Below, piece by piece: positions 15,587-24,400 of a stretch of 32,194 nt of DNA. Below the pieces are notes generated by a model. It was given only the letters and a program-made list of their open reading frames with translations. It searched no databases and was not told the origin of the DNA. The stretch comes from a virus. Numbering within the stretch: the stretch's first letter is position 1; every line of letters starts with the position of its first letter. The stretch covers positions 1 to 32,194 of IMG/VR virus record IMGVR_UViG_3300005613_000261. One strand, 5' to 3'. Made by a program: the position numbers and the translations under genes.

Positions 15587-16522
15587 TTAAAACAGTTCGC
15601 CATAGTGGGACAATGTGCCCATCGATTTTCTACGTCTGCTGTTTCCGAACATATTCCCACCAGCCCAGGCTCCAGCAAAACTACCCATAGTGGCTCCAGT
15701 ATATAGACCAGCTCGACCCCAACTTACAGATCCCATTCCACCGCCTGGAGCGAACTTGCCTCCCTTAGCAAGATTTCTTCTAGAATATGTGAGACCCGTA
15801 GGACCTATTGATCCTCCCAATTGCATCCCTGGCATCCGTTTGCCTCCCATACGAAAAAATCCGGATTTGTTGGATATCCCTGACATATATCCAGCGCTTC
15901 TTGCTCTACTAGCACCATAACCACCAGCCATACCCAAAACTGCACCACCAGCTGCACCGCCAACGATATGTCCAGCACTAAAGTCTCCAGGACCTAATCC
16001 CCAAGCAGCTTGAGTTCCACCACCGATAGCAGCCCCCATTGCTGCTCTCCTGGCGAACATAGAGAAAGCGTCAGCTGTGTTAGTAGCTGTGTTAGTAGCT
16101 GTGTTAGATGGAAGGGAAGGGCCAGTTCCAACTGGGGCTTGGGTTCTAACACGTGCTGCTGCGGGTTCTCCAGGCAGAAAAATTGGCGGTTTATAGGCTG
16201 GCATTTCGGGTAGAGGAATGCCCCCTTCAATCTCTACAGGAGCCGCTCTCTGACGGCGAACGTTTCTCAGTCTGAGTGCTTCTTGTCCACTGACTTCAGG
16301 TAGTGCATTTTGAAGAATAGGCATACCAGGACCAGCTGATGGCATAGGTGTAACTTCTGGAACACCACTAGCAAGACTGCTAAGATCGGTAGCCAAACTT
16401 CCATGTTTCCATCTCTGCGCTATGATAGCGTCTTTGGCAGCAGACAATTGACGATGGGCATCCATGAGTCGTTTAAGACCTACATATCCTTGTTCGGCAA
16501 GTGTTTGCTGGATTGTGGCCAT
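15587..16522 (-). CDS. Gly/Ala-rich hydrophobic protein, possibly virion or ejection protein
   Basis: A 311-residue protein whose ATG overlaps the TGA of TerL (TGATG). Residues 1-50 are helical (LKRLMDAHRQLSAAKDAIIA), 51-130 are Pro-rich and likely extended, with a 12-base tandem repeat that encodes repeated Asn-Thr-Ala-Thr. Residues about 150-300 alternate Gly and Ala with hydrophobic residues (GGAAGGAVLGMAGGYGASRA; GLYTGATMGSFAGAWAGGN), a pattern of glycine-zipper-like membrane-active proteins. It ends in RRRKS. The 280-residue protein beyond the HNH gene has a similar character, so both might be injected or membrane-inserted virion proteins. Inference only; no family named. Confidence 0.65.
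   Translation of the reverse strand: MATIQQTLAEQGYVGLKRLMDAHRQLSAAKDAIIAQRWKHGSLATDLSSLASGVPEVTPMPSAGPGMPILQNALPEVSGQEALRLRNVRRQRAAPVEIEGGIPLPEMPAYKPPIFLPGEPAAARVRTQAPVGTGPSLPSNTATNTATNTADAFSMFARRAAMGAAIGGGTQAAWGLGPGDFSAGHIVGGAAGGAVLGMAGGYGASRARSAGYMSGISNKSGFFRMGGKRMPGMQLGGSIGPTGLTYSRRNLAKGGKFAPGGGMGSVSWGRAGLYTGATMGSFAGAWAGGNMFGNSRRRKSMGTLSHYGELF
16073..16107 (-). repeat. 12-base tandem repeat inside the Gly/Ala-rich gene
   Basis: About 2.8 copies of a 12-base unit (agctgtgttagt on the plus strand) inside the coding region. The unit is four codons long, so copy changes keep frame and vary the length of an Asn-Thr-Ala-Thr linker. Confidence 0.85.
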
Positions 16523-19500
16523 CAGAATGTTCTCCTCTGCGGTTTGCTATGTGATCTTCGGACCATTTTGGAACTAGCGAACTTTCGCTTCTCTTGATTC
16601 TCAGTATCACTACTCCAACCGTATCTATATTCAGGTGGTTCGTTATGTTTAGGGTGCTGATCTAGTTTAGAGGTACGGGAGTAGTTTTGTTCATTATACC
16701 TTTCTGCCATTTTTTCAGCTACATAACCTGGTTCATATTGAGCCCTTAGAGCAATCATACCCATTGCTGGTGCACCATGTTGATCTCTAGGGACATTAGC
16801 CATATATTCTTCATAGGTGACATCACCTTTTTGAACAGTTTGGCGGATCATACTAGAACCAAAACCAGTGAATCCTACTGAAGTAGCCACTTCACCTTCT
16901 GGGGCAAAGGCTGACATATGTAGTCTATAGGGGATCAGTGCAAGATTTAAAGCATCTAATCTATGGTCACCGACAGAGATACTATTCATTCCATATCTTG
17001 GAACTCCAGAAGGAGAGACACCGGCTACGATATAGTTTAATAGCTGTTTAGTTAGGAAAGGATCCTTAGCCGGAAAGTGAATACGTGCTTCTTCAAACCG
17101 ACGCACCGAGTTCTCTACCAAGAAAGCCTTGGCATCCGTCTTCTTCATCTCTCCGGTCATTGGGTCTCTGTATTCTTGCTTACCACCAAAGTCATAGGAA
17201 TACAGAGTTTTAACTAGTTTGGCAATAGGTAGTTCAGGATTGGTCTGTGACGCTTCTAACGCCATGCGTTGCATGATTTCGATCTGTGTATTATGGAGTA
17301 AGAACCCATTACCACAGAACGATTTGTCTTCTTGAATTTCTAGATCAAGGAGTCCGTGTGTCTCGCCAATTTTCTCGAAGCTAGCGATTGGGACCAAGAT
17401 ATAGTTTGGAGTATCGACCCATTTTCTGCGGTCAATACGATCCGGATTATATAGATCGATACCAATGATTTTAGATACTTGATTGATATCTTGTGTATTC
17501 CCACCTAGATTGATTTTTAATTGATCATGGTGGTTGTCTTTCTTAGAGGGGGCAAGGTATAGACTGGGCAGTATGCCTCTGTCTATAAAATATTGTCTGA
17601 CCTGCATGATCAGAGAATAGCTTGTAAGGGCTAGCTCAACATAGGGTTGATCTTGATGGATGTGACCGTCACCATATAAAAGCCCTTGCATCAATGATGT
17701 TAAATCAAAATCTAACAAATGGGGATGGATACGCTTGTTACGAGCATATTTACCGCCAAAGAGTTTCATAATGTGTGAGACTATACGGCCTGTGACAGTA
17801 ACACGCCGAGAAGACTGAGCGTTTCCACCACGTCGATGTTCAACTGTTACTACAGGGAACAGTGTCATTGCGGCATCAATCAAGTCATCAAATTCTTTTT
17901 GATTATGATGATCACATTGTGATAACTCAACAAAACGAGGATCTACAGACCCCTCAGATAAGTACCACCCTAAAAACAAGAGAAACTCATGTGAGGCAAC
18001 ATCCAGGTATCGATTGAATCTTACTTGCTGAATGTGGACCCAATCCAGGCCATACTTATCTGTTAAATAGGAAGCAATCTCTTTCTGTTTGGGTTGTGTG
18101 GGAGTAACACCGTTTTTTAAAGTTTTACGTGCTCGTCGGATAGTAGCCTCTCCACAATCACATTCTATAGCTAGTTTCTTTGCTGATAGAGGATTGTTTG
18201 GTGAGAAACCATGATCACACCACATATGATTATCATCATAGCTAATACCTTCCATATCAATCCATTCAGTTAGATCAATTATGGATGGTTTTGTTTCTGA
18301 TGTTCTGTGTGTTTTTGGGATTGCAACAAAATCTAGTTCGGGATCAATCTCTTTACAGCTACGCCAGCTTAACTCCTCTTCATCAAATGATGAATCGTGG
18401 AATCTATTTATGGTGCGATAGGTTAAAAACGGGTGTTCCTCACTGATAATTGTTTCCAGACATTTTGAAGGACGTATCCTATATGCTGTTTTTGGAGCTG
18501 CAACACATTTATCCAACACAGGCTTGTAGTGGCCTGACTTAGTCAAGACAAGATCCCCTGGGACAATGTCTTTGATCGTCTTGCAGCCGTCTAGCGTTTG
18601 GATAATGGTCTCTGGCCCTACACATGCTCCATAGCCACGGTCAACATATACGAAGTCTGGTGTCCACTTAGCATTCATCTTGACAATTGCGTCGACTGCT
18701 TTAGTTTGTTGCCAGTCTTGTTTGGGTACATTTAAAGCATCAACGGCCCAACAGTGCATGGTTGTCCTGTCCATACCTACAACAATGATTTCAGTACCTG
18801 CATTGGTGTTCCAGTCTACACCCATCGTATAGTACCAAGTAGAATTTCGTTGGTGAATTGGTATCTGTATACCATCAGGACCGATATAAGGTTCTCTTTG
18901 ATTATAAGTATATGCTGTTTCCGCTGCGGCAATATATGCAGGTTGATAGACACCAGCAATCTGAGCAATGAACAAAGCCATATACTCAGTAAGGAAGTGT
19001 TCGTGGGTGCCGTCTGCTTCTGCTTCTTCTTTAACCTCTTCCCAGTGGGGCAGAATAGTGGACGGGAAGAAGAACTCTTTGAACCGAGCATCAGCCATCG
19101 AGCGATTATAGAACCACTCTCTCTTACCAGTAGGTGTACTGGACACCATTAGACGAACATTAGGGCTAGTGATCTGAATAGGACGGATAGCACGTGTAAT
19201 ATCTGCTGTATCCATCCTGTCAACCTCATCTAATAGGATGACATCTGCTGCTTGACCCAGAACAGTCCCAGCCTCTTGTTTGGAGTTAGTCCCGGTGGTG
19301 AACCCTTGAATCTTAGAACCATTACTGAATTCAATAGAGTGGAATGGGGTCTTGACTCTCCTGATAACCCGAATGGCTTTATTTCGGGAGACCATTGTAT
19401 CAACGATGCCAAAAATGAGTTCAATCTGCGATAAGAATGGTGTAGCGACCAGGACTTGTGGCCCTCGATAAACATCATTCCCCTCGGCGTCTTTACCCGT

Positions 19501-20277
19501 ATGAATCTCTGTAGTGAGGCAATAGTGTAAGATGCTCATACACTCGCCCCAAGTTTTACCAGCTCGACGTCCCTCTCGCAGAACTATGTTCTTGGAGGTA
19601 CACATCAAATTGAGTTTTTGATTATCACGTGGGTCTAAACCAGTCCATTCACGAACCCACTTGACTGGATCTAGATAGGTTAACAGCTTATCTTGTTCTT
19701 CTGGTGTAGAGGTCTTCTTAATCTTGGCAGGGAGTTCATACTTAGACGGGATAAACTTACAGGGACACTTAAAGAACGTAAGGTGTTCCCACTCGACCCA
19801 GCCCTCTTTGCGTTCAGAAATAATGCGTAACCGACTATCACACTTGAGACAGTGGGCTTGTTCCATCATTGCTCTGTCATCAGAATAGACAACAGGATGC
19901 TTTTCTTGATGCTCTAGACAAACACCACGGATAGTCGCTGTATTGATTCGGCACCAGTTTCCTTTTCTCTGTAATATAGAGACGATCTGCCCAGCTCTAA
20001 GAGTAGCTACCTTTTTGCCTTTTACAGTAGGCTCTTGTCGCATTGGGGCCTTAGGAGTGCGGACAGCATACTCGTTGGAGTCTTTGTATTTCTCAATCTG
20101 ATTGATCTGACAATTCAGACAAGCGTTATGTACTTTTTGGCCTCGCTTGGTATGCGTATTAAGGTTGTACTCTTTTACATAATGACGCACTACTTTGGGA
20201 TCAGGAGGAGCCCAATAGTCAATATGCTTAACGCCGTATTCGTTTTCTACGAGGGATAGTGGTAGATCTTCTAACAT
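16522..20277 (-). CDS. terL: Terminase large subunit (TerL) containing an intein
   Basis: DNA-packaging motor ATPase and nuclease. ATG 20277 is chosen because AGAGG precedes it; a GTG at 20316 in the same frame has no ribosome site. Length 1251 residues, of which 445 are an intein. Motifs: Walker A-like REGRRAGKT (234-242), Walker B VILLDEVDRM with D350/E351, coupling motif SSTPTG (379-384), RNase H-like nuclease GVDWN with D488, VDRGYG with D546, and the third acidic site GDHRLDALNLAL after the intein. N-terminal extras: C53/C56 and C143, C146, C171, C173 look like zinc ligands, and residues about 71-119 (RTPKAPMRQEPTV, WCRIN) resemble a bacterial SH3 domain. It overlaps the HNH gene by 50 bases. 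Confidence 0.93.
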   Translation of the reverse strand: MLEDLPLSLVENEYGVKHIDYWAPPDPKVVRHYVKEYNLNTHTKRGQKVHNACLNCQINQIEKYKDSNEYAVRTPKAPMRQEPTVKGKKVATLRAGQIVSILQRKGNWCRINTATIRGVCLEHQEKHPVVYSDDRAMMEQAHCLKCDSRLRIISERKEGWVEWEHLTFFKCPCKFIPSKYELPAKIKKTSTPEEQDKLLTYLDPVKWVREWTGLDPRDNQKLNLMCTSKNIVLREGRRAGKTWGECMSILHYCLTTEIHTGKDAEGNDVYRGPQVLVATPFLSQIELIFGIVDTMVSRNKAIRVIRRVKTPFHSIEFSNGSKIQGFTTGTNSKQEAGTVLGQAADVILLDEVDRMDTADITRAIRPIQITSPNVRLMVSSTPTGKREWFYNRSMADARFKEFFFPSTILPHWEEVKEEAEADGTHEHFLTEYMALFIAQIAGVYQPAYIAAAETAYTYNQREPYIGPDGIQIPIHQRNSTWYYTMGVDWNTNAGTEIIVVGMDRTTMHCWAVDALNVPKQDWQQTKAVDAIVKMNAKWTPDFVYVDRGYGACVGPETIIQTLDGCKTIKDIVPGDLVLTKSGHYKPVLDKCVAAPKTAYRIRPSKCLETIISEEHPFLTYRTINRFHDSSFDEEELSWRSCKEIDPELDFVAIPKTHRTSETKPSIIDLTEWIDMEGISYDDNHMWCDHGFSPNNPLSAKKLAIECDCGEATIRRARKTLKNGVTPTQPKQKEIASYLTDKYGLDWVHIQQVRFNRYLDVASHEFLLFLGWYLSEGSVDPRFVELSQCDHHNQKEFDDLIDAAMTLFPVVTVEHRRGGNAQSSRRVTVTGRIVSHIMKLFGGKYARNKRIHPHLLDFDLTSLMQGLLYGDGHIHQDQPYVELALTSYSLIMQVRQYFIDRGILPSLYLAPSKKDNHHDQLKINLGGNTQDINQVSKIIGIDLYNPDRIDRRKWVDTPNYILVPIASFEKIGETHGLLDLEIQEDKSFCGNGFLLHNTQIEIMQRMALEASQTNPELPIAKLVKTLYSYDFGGKQEYRDPMTGEMKKTDAKAFLVENSVRRFEEARIHFPAKDPFLTKQLLNYIVAGVSPSGVPRYGMNSISVGDHRLDALNLALIPYRLHMSAFAPEGEVATSVGFTGFGSSMIRQTVQKGDVTYEEYMANVPRDQHGAPAMGMIALRAQYEPGYVAEKMAERYNEQNYSRTSKLDQHPKHNEPPEYRYGWSSDTENQEKRKFASSKMVRRSHSKPQRRTF
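17290..18624 (-). mobile_element. Intein with LAGLIDADG homing endonuclease in TerL
   Basis: Residues 552-996 of TerL. It begins with Cys (CVGPETIIQTLDG, splicing block A), carries block B-like SEEHPFLTY, and ends FCGNGFLLHN followed by Thr as the +1 residue, the standard class 1 splice site. Two dodecapeptide motifs for a LAGLIDADG endonuclease are visible, FLLFLGWYLSEGSVD and LMQGLLYGDGHIH. It interrupts the terminase nuclease motif DRGYGA/TQIEIM, a conserved site that inteins favour. Length (445 residues) fits a full intein with endonuclease. It is probably able to splice and perhaps home. Confidence 0.92.
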
Positions 20278-20644
20278 AAACCTCTGGGTGTTTCTTTTTG
20301 TTTTGAGCCACAACACGTTGCAGCTTTTTGATCATTTGTTGATTACCGTTATGTAAGTCTGTTTCATAACGATGGCATTTCCAACACAATGTTACACCAT
20401 TATCTATATTGAATACCAATTCCGGGTACTTGGCCTTCATCAATATATGGTGTGGTTCAATATATACTTTTGTCGCGTGGCATAGTTGGCAAGTATAATC
20501 ATCTCTACGGTAGACTGCTGCTCTCCACCTAGCCCAAGCCTTCGAGTGACGAAGACGTTCCATCTTACTCTGACTTGTAGTACTCTTTGCCTTCCGGCGC
20601 TTTTTTGACTTGGTCTTCTTACGTTTTCGTTCGTAAACTTTCAT
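20228..20644 (-). CDS. HNH endonuclease next to TerL
   Basis: A 138-residue, very basic protein. HNH features: C52 and C55 (CQLC), EPHHI with H65/H66, N82 (DNGVTL), C87xxC90 and H91 (CWKCH), giving a zinc-bound His-Asn-His nuclease. Phage HNH proteins beside terminase are often required for genome packaging and cleavage together with TerL; others are free homing nucleases. Its ATG overlaps the stop of the gene before it (TAATG) and it overlaps TerL by 50 bases, a tight arrangement that favours a packaging role, although the intein in TerL shows mobile nucleases are active in this locus. No clear ribosome site; translation is probably coupled. Confidence 0.88.
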   Translation of the reverse strand: MKVYERKRKKTKSKKRRKAKSTTSQSKMERLRHSKAWARWRAAVYRRDDYTCQLCHATKVYIEPHHILMKAKYPELVFNIDNGVTLCWKCHRYETDLHNGNQQMIKKLQRVVAQNKKKHPEVYVRRSTTIPRRKRIRR

Positions 20645-21486
20645 TACATCATACGTAGTGAAGACACATGCATGTAGTTCGCTTCGTTACCAAGTGCACT
20701 CCGAGCATTCATGTGGTGCCTTTGGATAGCCTGTAAAGATCTTTGTCTCATAGTCTGTGCCTTACCTGTTTGGAATGCGGCCATATTGCCGGTGATATCA
20801 ACGGGTATATGTCTGGGACTGGCTGCAATATCTGCCTTAAATTTACCCGCCATATGGGCATAACCAGCTGCATGGGCCATTACAGGAATTAATCCTGGAC
20901 CCATTACTCTGCTGGCCAGATGGAAACCGGCGAAGAACAGAGACTCTTTCGCCACTCCTCCTGCTGCCCCAACAAGACCACCTTTATGAAAACCTTCTAT
21001 ACCAGATTTAATGGCAAAATAGGGACCAAGGGCATACATAGCCAATGGGACACCACGAGAGATATATTTTCCAGCGGTTTTCCCGAAGATCCTAGCTGTC
21101 GTTGCTCCAGTCTTTGTACCTGCCCATTCTGCACCTTTATCTGTGAGCATGTGACCTTCCCATGCAAACGGTGACTGACCTTGGGCTATTTGAGATAGAG
21201 AGCCTGTCTTTTCAAAACCAAAACCCATCCAATGAGCAGCGAAGTTACTCTTGCCATATATGACATCACCGCCAGCCATCTCCAACACACCGCGTGTAAA
21301 TGGAGATGCCATTTCACCGAGTGCTGCAGGGACACTAGCAACAGCGGCGCTGCCAATAGAACCTGTCTTTCTATAGGCGCTTCTCCATGCTTCTGATCCA
21401 GCAGGCATACCAATAAGCTGCATCTGCCGATAGGAGCGCTTCTCTAGAAAGCTCATCCCCTCTAGTCTTGGGTCTTGTCCATACAT
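20644..21486 (-). CDS. Ala/Gly-rich virion-like protein
   Basis: A 280-residue protein with GAGG before ATG. Residues 1-40 are basic and helical. From residue 40 there are repeated hydrophobic and Gly/Ala-rich stretches (GSAAVASVPAALGEMASPF; GVPLAMYALGPYFAIKSG; GGLVGAAGGVAKESLFFAGF; GPGLIPVMAHAAGYAHMAG). Many Met and His occur at the C-terminus. The pattern resembles membrane-penetrating ejection proteins. It lies between the giant exonuclease-SNase protein and the HNH/TerL pair, and resembles in style the 311-residue protein after TerL. Function inferred from composition and context; no family match. Confidence 0.65.
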   Translation of the reverse strand: MYGQDPRLEGMSFLEKRSYRQMQLIGMPAGSEAWRSAYRKTGSIGSAAVASVPAALGEMASPFTRGVLEMAGGDVIYGKSNFAAHWMGFGFEKTGSLSQIAQGQSPFAWEGHMLTDKGAEWAGTKTGATTARIFGKTAGKYISRGVPLAMYALGPYFAIKSGIEGFHKGGLVGAAGGVAKESLFFAGFHLASRVMGPGLIPVMAHAAGYAHMAGKFKADIAASPRHIPVDITGNMAAFQTGKAQTMRQRSLQAIQRHHMNARSALGNEANYMHVSSLRMM

Positions 21487-21491
21487 TTACA

Positions 21492-24400
21492 TCAACCTCG
21501 ATTAGAACTACGCCAGGTAGCATAGTCCTTGTTTGCTAGTCTATCAGCTTCTTCATTTCCTGGCGCCATACGTTGGTGGCGCTTAACTCTATTAGCTTTT
21601 GTAGAGAACTCCATCTTCTTGCGGTGAGTTGCCACTAAATCTGTATCAGCCATACCCGATCTAGGAGGGGTTATCGAAACAGTCGGGGAACCACCTGTAT
21701 GTGGCTGAGCTTTGGAAATATGGATAGCATCATTGGTTGCCTTGGCTAAAGTATCTCCTCTATCACCACGATTCATATAAGCTAGTACTTCATCATCTTT
21801 CATCTTAAAGATATGTTGCCACTCACTATCATCATTCATCTGAGAGATGCGTTTCCATACCTCGTTATCATGTCTTTTGGTGATACCTAGAAGGACCTTG
21901 GTGCTTGCAGGATCGTTTTGCATCATGTCCTGCCACATAGACAGATACTCTCCTCGTTTCATACGTTCGTGTAGAGGAGACTTTGTTGTCATATCGATAA
22001 CATCAGCATAGGGTAAATTAGCGGGTGGCTGGTCAATAATCTGAGCTATTTGTTCTAGATCTTGACGGCCCCGAATCAGACCCTCTTTCACCATAGCTCT
22101 ATAGCCTTCTGGAGTGACACGTTGCCCCACAGCTATATTGACCAATGCAGCTCTGGTGTCTCCAGCATTTCTGAGTTGTTCAGAAATACCAGTAGGATGT
22201 GAAGCAGGTTCGATTGCTTTAGCCGCCCATTTGGTTTCCATAGGAATAGAGTCAGCTAGGATCTCAGCGGCCATTGCCTTGCGGATTTTAACAGCTCTAT
22301 ATTCATTCTTAAGAGCTACTTCAGCAGCTTCGGAGATTCCTAGTTTGAACGGGCTACCCCAACCATAATACTGACGGTTCTGTTTGGACGTACCTCGACC
22401 TTGCATACCTACCACAGTATTGTATGGTCCTGGTTGGCCTGCAATGCGACTGGTCTCGGTTTGTTTCCAGAACCTGCGTTTATTGTAGGAACCGAACCGC
22501 CCATATGTATAACGTAGTCTATTTCCGACAGCACCAGCTTCAACAAGATCATCTTGGGTGACATAACCTTGGTATTGTGTATGCCACATTGTGGTCATTA
22601 GTTCAGTGAGGTGTTGATCTTTTACAAGCTTGTCCATTCTGGTCAATGTGTTGAAGGTAATAGACATACCTGTCGCCTCGGCAGCTTGTTTGTAGGTTTG
22701 CCAGAAAGGTTCTTTCCACATACCCCTGCGGGCGGCTACAGACTGTTGTTCTGCTATCTTGAACTGAGGACGATCGATTACCGAGGAACCAGCTTCTCCG
22801 TAAGGAAGGAATGCGGCGAGCCCTTGCTTGACAAGCTGCATGTTGATGTTCTGCATTTGATCGCCATACAGAACACCAATATGTCTGCCATATGTCTTCT
22901 GATTAGGATTAAACACAACAGTTAATGTATCTTGTGCTTCTAGGATTCTCCGGAATGCTTCGGAAGATTGTCTACCCCAGGGTTGGTCCTGTTGAATACG
23001 AACAGGCCGCAGAGGGTCACCTTTGTGACCTCCTACCTCTGGTGCGTCTAGACCAGCTAATCGGATGGAGATCTTTTTGCCTGTAGCTTGCCCGTGCCAT
23101 CCTCTTTTCTGAAGAATCAGGGTGTCAGCATCATCAAACTCATAGATATATTTATTAGGATTGATCTTAAGCGCATAAAGATCATCACTAAAGTTTGGGT
23201 TAATACCTTCAAAGGCAGACAGGTCTTGTACTCGGATAGCATCGGCTGTGCTTAATGAGCCCAGATCCTTTTGTGCTTTCTTTTGACGGCGCTCAATATC
23301 AGCTTCCATCGCTGCTCTACGACCTGGTTCCTGCCAAACAGTACGGTTAAAACGATCGATACGATCACCAATCGACCAGGAAGAATGCATCATTAGGCTT
23401 GGTGGGAGAATTGCACTAAGAATACCTTGCCAACCCGAACCAAATTCAGTAGACAAGGCTCTCAATTCAGGAGACAAACCCTCTTCAGGAAAACCGTCAA
23501 TGTCTCGCTGACTATCGTTATCTAATCCTTTGCGTTTAGATGTGGCAACCAACAGAGACACACCAACAGCAGCTAATCCGAATGCAGCAATGGCATTACC
23601 TGTACGAAGATTCTTAGGCATGATGGACTGTAGTGCTTTTTGTACATCTTTAGCACCAGCTTTTGAAGTAAGCCTGAGTGGTGTGCCTTTAGTCCCAGCT
23701 TCAGCCCAAATACGCTCCACGGTTTCTTTGCCGAGGATACGCTCTGCTAGTCGCTCGTCGTGAAACATCATTCGTACTTCATCATCAGATAGGCCTGCTA
23801 CATACTTCTCTATCTTGCTATAGTCGATATTATATTGTCTGCGTTCAGAGAACTGTCTCACAGCTTCTTGAAACTGTTCCCAGTTCTCTGGAGTGACACG
23901 CCGAGTATATGGAACTTCTGCTTTGAAAATCTCTTGGCCAGCTTTCATCTTCTGGACAAAACCAGAACGTTCAATCTCAATACCAAATGTGTCGGCACCA
24001 GCTTTAGCTCGTGGACGGAGACTTTCTCTACCCTCTGTGGCGTAGTAAATTCTACCCTCCATTAAGTTCTTGGCATAAGCTTCCGTAGCCATAACTGATT
24101 CGACATCACCTAAAATGCCTAAGAATTTCATCTTATCCTTAGCGAGTTGCTTACCAGCACTTAAGTCACTAGCAATGCTCCACAGATAGGTGCCTACTTT
24201 ACGCTCATTGCCCACATCAATAGCAGCACGGTGAGAAAAAGAGCGAATAGCTTCATCAGCCTGAGGTGCTGCATTACCAGCCATATCCATAGCTTTATTA
24301 AGGACGTCCATAGACGCAATACCAATAGGTTGCTTTCCATAGACCATACTGAATAATGTACGAGCCAGGGTTAGTGTATCCCGGATTGCATAACGACTTG

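Noticed and set aside
20278-20316. Longer TerL start at GTG 20316
   Set aside because: No ribosome site; ATG 20277 has AGAGG before it.
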